Positions 51,870 through 61,256 of a DNA stretch of 64,000 nucleotides are shown here, piece by piece. The translations under genes were made by a program, and so were the position numbers. A model generated the notes under the pieces. The model saw only the letters and a program-made list of their open reading frames with translations, had not been told where the DNA came from and did no database searches. The first letter of the stretch is position 1; each line of letters starts with the position of its first letter. This stretch comes from Alishewanella metallidurans (GTDB lineage Bacteria > Pseudomonadota > Gammaproteobacteria > Enterobacterales > Alteromonadaceae): positions 248,001 through 312,000 of the forward strand of contig NZ_JALAHQ010000003.1 in assembly GCF_036983985.1 (NCBI RefSeq). The letters are read 5' to 3'.

Positions 51870-53024
51870 ATGGCTTGGAATGAGCCCGGCAACAATGGTA
51901 AAAATAACGACCCGTGGAAACAGGGCGGTCGTGATCAGGGGCCACCAGATTTAGATGAAGTATTTCGTAACTTCGGCAAAAAGCTAGGCGGCGTTTTTGG
52001 CGGTGGTAAATCTTCTGGTGGCAATAGCGGTGGTGGCTTTGCTGCTGCTTCGCTGTTGATATTAGTTGTTGCTGCGCTGGTATGGGCTTTTAGTGGCTTT
52101 TATACCATTCAAACGGCTGAACGCGGTGTGATTTTACGCTTTGGTCAATACCATAGTGAAGTTACTGCTGGTATTCATTGGAAGCCCACCTTTGTTGATA
52201 CTGTTATTCCGGTAGACGTTGATGAAGTGCGTACCTTGCGTACTGATGGCTTTATGTTAACTCAAGATCAAAACTTGGTGCGAGTTACCTTTGAAGTACA
52301 GTATAAAATACTCGACCCGATGCTATATTTGTTCTCGGTTGTCGATGCTGATAACAGCTTGAAAGAAGCTACTGACTCTGCGCTTCGCTTTGTTATTGGT
52401 CACTCAATTATGGATGACGTGTTAACGCGTGGCCGTGAAGTGGTGCGGCAGAATACGCGTACTGAGCTTGAGATGATCATGGAACCCTACAAAACGGGTT
52501 TAAGTGTAGTCGATGTGTATTTCCGCGATGCGCGGCCGCCAGAAGAAGTGCGCGCTGCGTTTGATGATGCGATTTCTGCGCAAGAAGACCAAGAACGTTT
52601 TGTCAAAGAAGCAGATGCCTATGCTCGCGAAATTGAACCTCGTGCTCGTGGTCAAGTAAACCGTGTAATGCAAGAAGCCGAAGCCTATAAGCAACAAATT
52701 GTGTTAAAAGCACAAGGTGAAGTAGCGCGCTTTGAAAAGTTATTACCAGAATATATTGCGGCACCTAAAGTAACTCGCGATCGTATCTATCTAGAAACTA
52801 TGGAACAAGTGTATAGCAGCACATCTAAAGTGCTGGTAGACGTAAAAAATGGCAATAATATTATGTATTTACCGTTAGATAAAATGTTGAACAATCAAGG
52901 TTCAACTGAACAACGTAGCCAACCAGCAACGTTATCTACGCCGCGTACTCAGTTAGATAGCAGCAATACTGAAGTAAGACAAAACACTGCCCGTGGCAGT
53001 GAGCCGCGTACTGGTAGGGGATAA
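51870..53024 (+). CDS. hflK: FtsH modulator HflK (SPFH protein)
   Basis: A membrane-anchored SPFH-domain protein that, with HflC, forms a cage around the FtsH protease. The 384-residue protein has a glycine-rich cytoplasmic N-terminus (AWNEPGNNGKNNDPW, then FGGGKSSGGNSGGGF) and one membrane helix (about 64-85, LLILVVAALVWAFSGFY). The SPFH domain follows (TAERGVILRFGQYHSEV, LDPMLYLFSV), then a coiled coil and a polar, threonine/serine-rich tail. hflC begins three bases after its stop. Confidence 0.96.
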   Translation: MAWNEPGNNGKNNDPWKQGGRDQGPPDLDEVFRNFGKKLGGVFGGGKSSGGNSGGGFAAASLLILVVAALVWAFSGFYTIQTAERGVILRFGQYHSEVTAGIHWKPTFVDTVIPVDVDEVRTLRTDGFMLTQDQNLVRVTFEVQYKILDPMLYLFSVVDADNSLKEATDSALRFVIGHSIMDDVLTRGREVVRQNTRTELEMIMEPYKTGLSVVDVYFRDARPPEEVRAAFDDAISAQEDQERFVKEADAYAREIEPRARGQVNRVMQEAEAYKQQIVLKAQGEVARFEKLLPEYIAAPKVTRDRIYLETMEQVYSSTSKVLVDVKNGNNIMYLPLDKMLNNQGSTEQRSQPATLSTPRTQLDSSNTEVRQNTARGSEPRTGRG

Positions 53025-53027
53025 AAA

Positions 53028-53912
53028 ATGAAGAATTTTCTAATTGCTATTTTCGTAGTACTGGCAGTTGTAGTGGTGTCTTCACTGTTTGTTGTCGCAG
53101 AAGGCAAACGCGCTATTGTCATTCAATTTGGTAAAATTCAAGTTGACGATGCTAATAAAGTTAAAGTATTTGGCCCTGGCTTACATATAAAAATTCCGTT
53201 TATTGAAGACGTAAAAATGTTTGATGCACGTATTCAAACGTTGGACGATCCTGCGGATCGTTTTGTTACTGCCGAGAAAAAAGACTTATTGGTAGATAGC
53301 TACGTTAAATGGCGGATTAAAGATTTTGGTGCGTACTTTGTTGCTACTCGTGGTGGTAATAAAGCCCAAGCTGAAGACCGCTTAAAAGGCATAATTAATA
53401 ACGGTTTACGTTCTGAGTTTGGTTCAAGAACCATTCAAGAAATTGTTTCTGGCGAACGTACTCAGCTAATGCAAGGCGCGTTATCTCAGGTTGCCGCTTC
53501 TGCTGATGAGTTTGGCATTGAAGTAGTTGACGTCCGAGTTAAGCAAATTAACTTACCAAACGAAATTAGTAATTCAATATTTGCTCGTATGCGTGCAGAG
53601 CGTCAGGCTGTAGCCCGTGAGCATCGTTCTAAAGGTATGGAAGAAGCTGAAATTATCCGCGCTGATGTAGATGCTAGGGTAACAGTAATGCTGGCCGATG
53701 CTGAGCGTAACTCGCGTACTGTGCGTGGCGATGGCGATGCAACAGCCGCTAAGGTATATGCAGACGTGTACAGTAAGAACCCTGAGTTTTATTCCTTTGT
53801 GCGCAGCATGGAAGCCTATAAAAAGAGCTTCGATAGTAAAAGTGACGTGTTAGTAGTGCAGCCAGATAATGATTTCTTTAAATATATGAAATCAGAAAAA
53901 TCAGGTAAGTAA
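53028..53912 (+). CDS. hflC: FtsH modulator HflC (SPFH protein)
   Basis: The partner of HflK in the HflKC-FtsH complex. The 294-residue protein has an N-terminal membrane helix (about 4-24), SPFH domain VVAEGKRAIVIQFGKIQVDD, FGPGLHIKIPFIEDVKMFDARIQ, and the C-terminal AKVYADVYSKNPEFYSFVRSMEAYK typical of HflC. It ends the hfq-hflXKC transcript at a strong hairpin. Confidence 0.97.
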   Translation: MKNFLIAIFVVLAVVVVSSLFVVAEGKRAIVIQFGKIQVDDANKVKVFGPGLHIKIPFIEDVKMFDARIQTLDDPADRFVTAEKKDLLVDSYVKWRIKDFGAYFVATRGGNKAQAEDRLKGIINNGLRSEFGSRTIQEIVSGERTQLMQGALSQVAASADEFGIEVVDVRVKQINLPNEISNSIFARMRAERQAVAREHRSKGMEEAEIIRADVDARVTVMLADAERNSRTVRGDGDATAAKVYADVYSKNPEFYSFVRSMEAYKKSFDSKSDVLVVQPDNDFFKYMKSEKSGK

Positions 53913-53925
53913 GCACATTTAGTTT

Positions 53926-53949
53926 AAAGGGCCCGAAAGGGCCTTTTTT
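53926..53949 (+). terminator. Terminator after hflC
   Basis: A nine-pair stem (AAAGGGCCC / GGGCCTTTT, one G-T pair) with a GAAA loop, then a T run, about 14 bases after the stop. Confidence 0.85.
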
Positions 53950-53974
53950 ATAACAAATAGTTACTGGGGGAGCC

Positions 53975-55132
53975 ATGTACCAGCAGTTTTATCAGCAATT
54001 TTTAAATGCTAATAAAGGCAAGCAACATTTTGCCTGTCACTCACATCACTATTGGCCTGATATTACACGTGAGGCTATGTTGGAATATTGGGATGACACC
54101 GCAAGGCTCGTCGATGATAAATGGCGTTATATATTTGCCGAAAAAGTGCCGCAAACCCAGCAACTTATTGCCGATGTTTTGCACTTACCTCATCCTGAGC
54201 AGTTGGTGTTTGCGCCTAATACTCATGAACTGGTTATGCGCTTACTTAGTTGTTTTGATTTACGCCAACCGGTTAAAATTCTAACCACAGACAGCGAATT
54301 TTATAGCTTCACACGACAAGTAAAGCGCTTGGCTGAATACGATAATATACAGCTAGATATTATTCCAACTGAACCTTTTGCAACCTTTGAACAACGCTTT
54401 GCTGCTGCTGCAGCGGCGCAACAGTATCAACTTATTTTTTGTAGTCAGGTATTTTTTAACTCGGGTTATGCCATAGCTAATTTAACTGGTTTTGTGCAAC
54501 AGCTTGCCACTAACCCGGATACGATGATTGTTATCGACGGTTATCATGCGTTTATGGCAATACCGACCGATCTTTCTGCAATAGCTGAACGTGTTTTTTA
54601 TATAGCCGGTAGCTATAAATACGCACAGGGTGGTGAAGGCTGCTGTTTTATGGCCGTGCCTGTCGGCAGTAGCGAACGGCCGTTGTATACCGGCTGGTTT
54701 GCCGAGTTTGGTACGTTAACGGCAGAAAAATCTGCGGCGATATTATATAGCGAAGATGGCTACCGTTTTGCTGGCGCTACCATGGATTACACGGCGCTGT
54801 ATCGGTTAAATTCGGTACTGCGACTGTTTAAACAGCAAGGCATTAGCGTTGGCCGTATTCATCAATACGTACAACAATTACAGCAAGTATTTTTAGCTAA
54901 GGTAGCTGAGCTTAATCACCCGCAATTAAATAATAAAACCCTAGTTGCCCACGATCTAAGTTGTCATGGCCACTTTCTGACCTTCCGTTTTGGCAGCTTA
55001 GTAGAGGTGGCAGAACTAGCTGCTGTACTTAAACGTGCCGGTATAGAAACGGATTATCGCGGAGACCGGTTACGTTTTGGCTTCGCGTTGTACCATAATA
55101 GTGAACAATATGACCTAAGTTGCTTAGCATAG
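53975..55132 (+). CDS. Class V aminotransferase-like PLP enzyme (kynureninase-like)
   Basis: A 385-residue fold-type I PLP enzyme. The likely Schiff-base lysine is Lys215 in AGSYKYAQGGEGCCFMAVP, and the PLP-ring aspartate is in VIDGYHAF (Asp188). FACHSHHYWPDITREAMLEYW at the N-terminus and the C-terminal YRGDRLRFGFALYHN resemble kynureninases and related class V enzymes. No tryptophan or kynurenine genes are adjacent, so the substrate is unknown. It has GGGGGAG before the ATG and stands alone between two terminators. Confidence 0.7.
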   Translation: MYQQFYQQFLNANKGKQHFACHSHHYWPDITREAMLEYWDDTARLVDDKWRYIFAEKVPQTQQLIADVLHLPHPEQLVFAPNTHELVMRLLSCFDLRQPVKILTTDSEFYSFTRQVKRLAEYDNIQLDIIPTEPFATFEQRFAAAAAAQQYQLIFCSQVFFNSGYAIANLTGFVQQLATNPDTMIVIDGYHAFMAIPTDLSAIAERVFYIAGSYKYAQGGEGCCFMAVPVGSSERPLYTGWFAEFGTLTAEKSAAILYSEDGYRFAGATMDYTALYRLNSVLRLFKQQGISVGRIHQYVQQLQQVFLAKVAELNHPQLNNKTLVAHDLSCHGHFLTFRFGSLVEVAELAAVLKRAGIETDYRGDRLRFGFALYHNSEQYDLSCLA

Positions 55133-55167
55133 CGATATTTAACCTGCTGAATACACACCATAAAACG

Positions 55168-55195
55168 AGCCGCTGATAAAAAAGCGGCTTTTTTT
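55168..55195 (+). terminator. Terminator after the PLP-enzyme gene
   Basis: AGCCGCT and AGCGGCT form a seven-base stem with an A-rich eight-base loop and a run of seven T. Confidence 0.85.
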
Positions 55196-55268
55196 CTTCC
55201 AGACGGCTGAAACTTGGTTGCCAATTTGGTAGACTCCACACCTAATTTTTCTCCATGATGTAGGGACC

Positions 55269-56564
55269 ATGGCCAAAAACGTCGTTGTACTCGGCACCCA
55301 ATGGGGTGACGAAGGTAAAGGTAAAATCGTCGATTTATTAACAGATAAAGCCTGTTATGTGGTGCGCTATCAAGGCGGCCATAATGCTGGCCACACTTTA
55401 GTGATCGATGGTGAAAAAACCGTATTGCATTTAATTCCATCGGGTATTTTGCGTGCAAACGTAAAATGTGTGATTGGTAACGGTGTAGTATTATCACCAG
55501 AAGCCTTTTTAAGAGAAATGACCATGCTCGAGCAGCGTGGCATTCCAGTTAAAGAACGCTTGCTATTAAGTGAAGCCTGCCCGCTAATTTTGCCATTTCA
55601 CGTTGAACTGGATAAAGCGCGCGAGCTAGCACTGGGTGATAAGCCTATCGGCACGACGGGTCGCGGTATTGGCCCAGCGTATGAAGATAAAGTTGCCCGT
55701 CGCGGTTTACGCGTAGGCGATTTGTTTAATCCAGAACTGTTTGCTGAAAAGCTAAAAGTAGTCATGGATTTACATAACTTCACCTTAACCCAATATCACA
55801 AAGTACCTGCTGTTGATTATCAAAAAACGTTAGACGATGCGCTAGCTATTGCTGATATTCTAAAGCCGCTGATTGTTGACGTAACGGATTTACTCGATAA
55901 AGCCCGCAAAGCTGGTAAAGAAATTATGTTTGAAGGCGCACAGGGCACACTGCTTGATATCGATCATGGCACTTACCCCTATGTTACTTCATCTAACACT
56001 ACCGCAGGTGGTGTAGCAACAGGTGCAGGTTTTGGCCCACGTTACCTTGATTATGTGCTAGGTATTGTTAAAGCTTATACCACGCGCGTAGGTTCAGGCC
56101 CATTCCCAACCGAACTTGATTGCGAAATTGGTCAACACTTAGGTGTTAAGGGACACGAGTTTGGTGCTACTACCGGCCGTAAGCGTCGCTGTGGTTGGTT
56201 TGATGCGGTGGCAGTTAAACGTGCCGTGCAGCTAAATAGTATTTCAGGTTTTTGTTTAACTAAGCTTGATGTACTAGACGGCCTTGAAACCATCAAAATA
56301 TGCATTGGCTATAAAGATAGCGCAGGTAATGTTGCTGATGTGCCGCCATTGGCTGCTGAAGGTTACGACTTAGTAACACCAGTATATGAAGAAATGCCAG
56401 GTTGGAGCGAAACAACGTTTGGTGTGCAACAGTTAGATAAGTTGCCACAGGCTGCGCGTAACTATATTAATCGTATAGAGCAGCTAACAGGCGTACCGGT
56501 TGATATCGTATCGACAGGCCCGGACCGAGTTGAAACGATAGTACTGCGTCATCCATTTGCCTAA
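55269..56564 (+). CDS. purA: Adenylosuccinate synthetase
   Basis: PurA joins IMP and aspartate with GTP to form adenylosuccinate, the first step from IMP to AMP. The 431-residue protein has the GTP-binding GTQWGDEGKGKIVD at the N-terminus, GGHNAGHT, PIGTTGRGIGPAYEDK, EGAQGTLLDIDHGTYP and TTGRKRRCGWFDAV. Start ATG is preceded by TAGGGA. The purA-motX-rnr order is known from vibrios. Confidence 0.98.
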   Translation: MAKNVVVLGTQWGDEGKGKIVDLLTDKACYVVRYQGGHNAGHTLVIDGEKTVLHLIPSGILRANVKCVIGNGVVLSPEAFLREMTMLEQRGIPVKERLLLSEACPLILPFHVELDKARELALGDKPIGTTGRGIGPAYEDKVARRGLRVGDLFNPELFAEKLKVVMDLHNFTLTQYHKVPAVDYQKTLDDALAIADILKPLIVDVTDLLDKARKAGKEIMFEGAQGTLLDIDHGTYPYVTSSNTTAGGVATGAGFGPRYLDYVLGIVKAYTTRVGSGPFPTELDCEIGQHLGVKGHEFGATTGRKRRCGWFDAVAVKRAVQLNSISGFCLTKLDVLDGLETIKICIGYKDSAGNVADVPPLAAEGYDLVTPVYEEMPGWSETTFGVQQLDKLPQAARNYINRIEQLTGVPVDIVSTGPDRVETIVLRHPFA

Positions 56565-56592
56565 GTGGTGTTGTAAGCATGTTACCTCGTAT

Positions 56593-56622
56593 AAAACGCT
56601 GCCCTTTGGTAGCGTTTTTGTT
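56593..56622 (+). terminator. Terminator of purA
   Basis: AAAACGCT and AGCGTTTTT pair around a ten-base loop, followed by GTTTT, 29 bases after the stop. Confidence 0.75.
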
Positions 56623-56658
56623 TTATGCTGTAACAAACAGCTTAAGAAAGGGTGAGTT

Positions 56659-57966
56659 ATGCGCAAAATTATTTTACTCGCGGTATCTGTATTGTTAAAT
56701 GCCTGTGGCGGCGGAGGCGACATTACTGCGCCAACTCAGCTATGCCAACGCACTGATACCAATGCCAAGATTTTTTGTGCGTTACAAAAAGATTATTTAT
56801 GGTATCAGGCATTACCAACCACGATTGAGCCGGCAAATTATGCTACACCACAAGCCTTACTTGATGCTGTTGCTGAACCACAAGATCGGTTTAGCTTTGT
56901 ATTAACTGAACAAGAATACGAAGACCGTTACATTAATGCTACCTACTTTGGTTATGGTTTTGCTACAGTACGTGCTGATAATAATGGGGCGTTACAACTT
57001 ATTTATGTATTTGACGACGGTTCGGCTGCGCAAAACGGCCTGCGCCGAGGTGACAAAATTGTCGAAATTGAAGGGCGCAGTGTGGCTAGCTGGCTAAGTC
57101 AGTTAGATGCAGGGAAAATAACTAACGATGACATCTACGGCCCAAATGTCGCAGGTGTAGTCCGTAATTTTGTCTGGAAAAAGCCAGATAACAGCACATT
57201 ATCTGCTGATTTAATTAAGCGGGATGTTGCCACTAACACCGTACTACATACCTCAGTGGTTGTGCAGGGTAATAAGCGTGTTGGCTATTTAGTATTTAAC
57301 AGTTTTATTGAATTATCCGAATTTGAATTAGAACAAGCCTTTGCTTATTTTGTTCAGCAAAATATTAACGAATTAGTATTAGATTTACGCTATAATGGTG
57401 GGGGTTTAATCCGCGTAGCTAACCAATTAAGTACACAAATTGCTCGCAATGCGGTGCAAGGGCAAACTTTTGTAAAGTATCAGTATAACGACCAAAACAG
57501 CGGAAAAAATAACACTTCATTGTTTTCTCTTGGCGCAGGGCGTAGCGCCTTAAACTTAAATCGCGTATTTACCCTTACTACCGGCAGCACCTGTTCAGCG
57601 AGTGAATTAGTTATTAACTCGTTAGCGCCATTTATTGATGTGGTGCAAATTGGTGAACCCACCTGTGGTAAACCTGTGGGTATGCAGCCTGATCTTATTA
57701 ATAATTATGTACTGTTTGCGATTAACTTTCAGACTGTGAACGCGCTGGGACAAGGCGATTATTTTTCTGGTTTAACACCTGAATGTGCGGTTGCTAGTGC
57801 GACAACTGGTGATTGGGGTACCGCAAATGACCCGCTGTATGCAACGGCCTTGGCCTATATTGCGGGTAACGGCTGTAATCAGCAGGCTGTAGCAACCAGC
57901 ATGAATCGTATGCTGGCAATTAAACCGCGAAGTACGGCGCCTTGGCAGGTAAACAATGAGCAGTAG
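56659..57966 (+). CDS. S41-family (C-terminal processing-like) protease, lipoprotein
   Basis: A 435-residue envelope lipoprotein: signal sequence with lipobox LLNAC (Cys16) followed by a GGGGD spacer that would leave it at the outer membrane. A helical region precedes a PDZ-like domain (about 85-165, DDGSAAQNGLRRGDKIVEIEG). The S41 peptidase core follows (about 195-400), with VLDLRYNGGGLI, the nucleophile region TTGSTCSASELVINSL (around residue 313) and GEPTCGKPVGM. Substrate is unknown. It is not the housekeeping Prc/Tsp, which is longer. Confidence 0.85.
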   Translation: MRKIILLAVSVLLNACGGGGDITAPTQLCQRTDTNAKIFCALQKDYLWYQALPTTIEPANYATPQALLDAVAEPQDRFSFVLTEQEYEDRYINATYFGYGFATVRADNNGALQLIYVFDDGSAAQNGLRRGDKIVEIEGRSVASWLSQLDAGKITNDDIYGPNVAGVVRNFVWKKPDNSTLSADLIKRDVATNTVLHTSVVVQGNKRVGYLVFNSFIELSEFELEQAFAYFVQQNINELVLDLRYNGGGLIRVANQLSTQIARNAVQGQTFVKYQYNDQNSGKNNTSLFSLGAGRSALNLNRVFTLTTGSTCSASELVINSLAPFIDVVQIGEPTCGKPVGMQPDLINNYVLFAINFQTVNALGQGDYFSGLTPECAVASATTGDWGTANDPLYATALAYIAGNGCNQQAVATSMNRMLAIKPRSTAPWQVNNEQ

Positions 57967-58040
57967 TCGGCGTGAAAATTGCTTAATAATTGCTGTGTAT
58001 GGCCGATAACAGCTTAGCTGACAATTTTTAGGCACAAATT

Positions 58041-58661
58041 ATGATAAAACCGTTTTGGTTAGTGCTACTTAGCTTAGCATTACAAACTTTGACTATTAAA
58101 GCGCAAGAGCTAGACGCAGTGCAGTTATATACTCAAGATGAGCTATTAACGCTTATTCGTACCAATAGCCACTTGCAACGCGTGCGTAAAGACGATTGTC
58201 AGCTAGTCAAAGATATTGAAGCCAGAGCCGACATTATGCAGTTGCCAGCTTATCAGTTTTTATACGGTGATATGCTAGCCTATGCGGTTTGTGTGCCGCG
58301 TAATATAGAGCGCGGTTGGGATTTAATGCTGCAAGCTGCAGCGCAAGGTTTACCTGAAGGCTTAGAGCAGGTAGGCCGTTATTATCATACTGGCCGTTTT
58401 GTGCAACCAGATATGAACAAAGCCATTATATATTTACGTGAGGCCTCGGCGCTGGGCAATCTAAAAGCGCAGTTGCGGTTAGCGCAAATACTTATTGATG
58501 GCCATGGCAGCCCGGTAGACTTTGAACAAAGTTACCGTTGGCTGCATCATGCGGTAACGGCCGATGCCGCGACCCATAAAAAAATTACCCAGCAACTGGC
58601 AAAACTGGCCGAAAAAATGCCACCCAAAGTGGTAGCAAATGCGAAACGGTCAGCTAAATGA
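58041..58661 (+). CDS. motX: Sodium-driven flagellar motor protein MotX
   Basis: A periplasmic protein of 206 residues with a signal peptide (to about 21) and Sel1-type repeats (GLPEGLEQVGRYYHTGRFVQ, then ALGNLKAQLRLAQILIDGHG). The segments HLQRVRKDDCQLVKDIEARA, PAYQFLYGDMLAYAVCV and SYRWLHHAVTADAATHK agree with my memory of Vibrio MotX. MotX with MotY forms the T ring that anchors the PomAB stators of the polar flagellum. Its location between purA and rnr, away from flagellar clusters, is also as in vibrios. Two cysteines (DDCQL and YAVCV) may form the known disulfide. Confidence 0.85.
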   Translation: MIKPFWLVLLSLALQTLTIKAQELDAVQLYTQDELLTLIRTNSHLQRVRKDDCQLVKDIEARADIMQLPAYQFLYGDMLAYAVCVPRNIERGWDLMLQAAAQGLPEGLEQVGRYYHTGRFVQPDMNKAIIYLREASALGNLKAQLRLAQILIDGHGSPVDFEQSYRWLHHAVTADAATHKKITQQLAKLAEKMPPKVVANAKRSAK

Positions 58662-58727
58662 AGTTCATACTCATATACAGTTTTAGCTGTTACACTTAAT
58701 ATAATTTAGGAAATAAAAGACACTTTA

Positions 58728-61070
58728 ATGACGGTAAATGATCCGCATCTTGCGCGTGAGCAGGAAAAATATGACAACCCTATCCCCAGCCGAGAATTTA
58801 TTCTTGCGCATATCGAAAAACGCCAAAGCCCCGCTTATTTTGAAGAGCTAGTAACTGAGTTAGGGCTAACTGACGATGACGCGGTATTTGCGTTAAAAAA
58901 ACGTCTGCGGGCAATGGAGCGTGACGGCCAGGTAATTTATACCAAAAACCGCCGTTACGGCTTAATTGATAATATGGATTTAGTAAAAGGCACTGTGCTT
59001 GGCCATCGTGAAGGTTTTGGCTTTTTAAAGCTTGAACAAGGCGGGCCTGATTGGTTTATACCTAATTTTGAAATGCAGCGTTTGCTGCACGGCGATCAGG
59101 TATTAGCCACGGCGCAAAGTATTAATAGTAAAGATAAAACCGAAGCGCGCATCGTGCGAGTAATCGCGCCGCGTAGCGAGCCAATAGTTGGCCGCTATTT
59201 TAAAGATTTTGCCTTAGGTGTCGTGGTGCCCGATGACCCACGTATTACCCAAGATATTGTGATACCAGATGGCGAACAAGGTGCAGCTAGGCATGGCCAA
59301 GTTGTATTAACCGAAATAACCCAGCGGCCATCAAAGCGAGTAAATGCAGTAGGTAAAGTGATTGAAGTGCTTGGCGAACATATGGCGCCGGGTATGGAAA
59401 TTGAAATTGCCATTCGCAATCATCAAATACCACATGAGTTCCCTGAGTCTGTATTAAAGCAAGTCGCGAAATACGGCGAAGAAGTACCTGATTCAGCTAA
59501 AGCAGGCCGAGTAGATTTAACTAAGCTGGGTTTAATTACCATTGACGGTGAAGATGCCCGCGATTTTGATGACGCGGTATATGCTGAAGTTAAAGACAAT
59601 GGCGGTTTTCGCTTATGGGTTGCTATTGCTGACGTGAGTGCATACGTGCAGCCAGAGACCCCGTTAGATAAAAATGCGTTAGAGCGCGGTAATTCTGTGT
59701 ACTTTCCTGATCACGTCGTGCCAATGCTACCTGAAGCGTTATCCAACGGTTTGTGTTCGTTAAACCCACATACCGATCGTTTATGTTTAGTAGCTGATAT
59801 GCACATTAGTGCCAACGGCAAACTCGATAGCTATCAGTTTTATGAGGCGGTGATGCATTCAAGTGCACGCTTAACCTACAACAAGGTGCATAAAATACTG
59901 CTGGGCGACCCGGAGTTACGTCAGCAGTACGACGCTAACCTAACTAATATTGAAGCGTTAAACCGCTTATACAAAACACTGGCTAAAGTGCGTGGACAGC
60001 GTGGTGCTCTGGAGTTTGAAACAGTCGAAACGCGATTTGTTTTTAACAGCCATCGTAAAATAGAACAAATTGTGCCGGTGCATCGGGTTGAGTCACACAA
60101 GATTATTGAAGAATGCATGATTATGGCCAACGTAGCCGCGGCGCGCTTTATTGAAAAGCATGACGCTCATACGCTGTTTCGTGTACACGAACGCCCCGAT
60201 GCCGATCGCTTTGATAACTTCCGCCGCTTTTTAGCCGAGCTGGGTATTGAAGCTAATTTATCAAAAGAACCGACGCCGTTAGAGTTAACCGAAACTCTAG
60301 CAAAGCTAGGTGACCGCCCTGATCGTGAGTTAATTGAAACCACGATGCTGCGTTCAATGAAGCAAGCAGTATATCAAGGTGATAACCAAGGTCACTTTGG
60401 TTTAGCCCTTGAAGCTTATGCTCATTTTACATCGCCAATTCGTCGCTATCCAGATTTAGTGCTACATCGCGGTATCAAAGCTTTGTTAGCTAAGCAGGGA
60501 CAACCCGTAACGGGCGCGCGAGCTTATACTGAAGCTGAAATTGCGCCACTGGGCGAGCAGTGTTCAATGACTGAACGCCGTGCGGATGACGCCACACGCG
60601 AAGTTGCTGATTGGCTAAAATGCGAATATATGCAAGATCATATTGGGTCTGAATTCGCAGGTGTAATAGCTACAGTGACGAGTTTCGGTTTATTTGTCCG
60701 GTTAACTGAGCTGTATATTGAAGGTTTAGTACATGTTACATCATTGCAAAACGACTATTACCACTTTGATGCTGAACGTCATACGTTAACGGGCGAACAC
60801 GGCAAAGTGATTTATCGCATGGGTGACTTACTAAAAGTTAAGGTGGCTGCGGTTAACCTAGAAGCGCGTAAAATTGATTTAGTGCTTGTTGGTGAGCCAA
60901 CGCGCGTTGTGAGTAAAGCCGATATTAAAGGTTCAAAGCAAGCCGCCTCGGGTAAAGCCGCTAAACGTGGCACCGGCAAAGCGCCAGTATCAGCTAAAGC
61001 GAGTGAGGCTAAACCCAAGGGTGCACGTAATATCACTGCGGGTAAAAAGCCACGGCGTAAGGCTAAGTAA
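58728..61070 (+). CDS. rnr: Ribonuclease R
   Basis: A 3'-5' exoribonuclease that degrades structured RNA. The 780-residue protein has an N-terminal helix-turn-helix (SREFILAHIEKRQSPAYFEEL), two cold-shock domains, and the RNB catalytic domain with metal-binding aspartates in TIDGEDARDFDDAVYAE and YFPDHVVPMLPEALSNGLCSL. An S1 domain (about 640-725, FAGVIATVTSFGLFVRL) and a lysine-rich tail follow. ATG 58728 is preceded by TTTAGGAAA. rlmB follows, as in E. coli. Confidence 0.97.
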   Translation: MTVNDPHLAREQEKYDNPIPSREFILAHIEKRQSPAYFEELVTELGLTDDDAVFALKKRLRAMERDGQVIYTKNRRYGLIDNMDLVKGTVLGHREGFGFLKLEQGGPDWFIPNFEMQRLLHGDQVLATAQSINSKDKTEARIVRVIAPRSEPIVGRYFKDFALGVVVPDDPRITQDIVIPDGEQGAARHGQVVLTEITQRPSKRVNAVGKVIEVLGEHMAPGMEIEIAIRNHQIPHEFPESVLKQVAKYGEEVPDSAKAGRVDLTKLGLITIDGEDARDFDDAVYAEVKDNGGFRLWVAIADVSAYVQPETPLDKNALERGNSVYFPDHVVPMLPEALSNGLCSLNPHTDRLCLVADMHISANGKLDSYQFYEAVMHSSARLTYNKVHKILLGDPELRQQYDANLTNIEALNRLYKTLAKVRGQRGALEFETVETRFVFNSHRKIEQIVPVHRVESHKIIEECMIMANVAAARFIEKHDAHTLFRVHERPDADRFDNFRRFLAELGIEANLSKEPTPLELTETLAKLGDRPDRELIETTMLRSMKQAVYQGDNQGHFGLALEAYAHFTSPIRRYPDLVLHRGIKALLAKQGQPVTGARAYTEAEIAPLGEQCSMTERRADDATREVADWLKCEYMQDHIGSEFAGVIATVTSFGLFVRLTELYIEGLVHVTSLQNDYYHFDAERHTLTGEHGKVIYRMGDLLKVKVAAVNLEARKIDLVLVGEPTRVVSKADIKGSKQAASGKAAKRGTGKAPVSAKASEAKPKGARNITAGKKPRRKAK

Positions 61071-61103
61071 CTACACTATTGTCGACACGAATCAGTTTGC
61101 CCT

Positions 61104-61130
61104 AAGCCAACCGTTGACGGCATGGATGCC
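61104..61130. repeat. Dispersed 27-base repeat, second copy
   Basis: It matches 29154-29180 at 25 of 27 bases, including the GGCATGGATGCC palindrome. The bases after it (GAGCCTATAGGGACATATTT, to about 61155) look like a continuation of the dispersed element that the first copy lacks. It lies in the 186-base rnr-rlmB gap and has no coding potential. Confidence 0.6.
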
Positions 61131-61190
61131 GGAAACGAGCCTATAGGGACATATTTACGGCGTGTTGGCGTGGGTAAATTGGTTCGTTAG

Positions 61191-61219
61191 TTCGCAAATT
61201 TCGCAATCTAAGGTAAACT
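61191..61219 (+). promoter_or_regulatory. Possible promoter of rlmB
   Basis: TTCGCA (61191-61196), 17 bases, TAAACT (61214-61219), four of six matches each, 38 bases before the rlmB start. Confidence 0.35.
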
Positions 61220-61256
61220 GTCGGCCTTTTTTAAGTGTCGGCATTAAGGGTTAACA

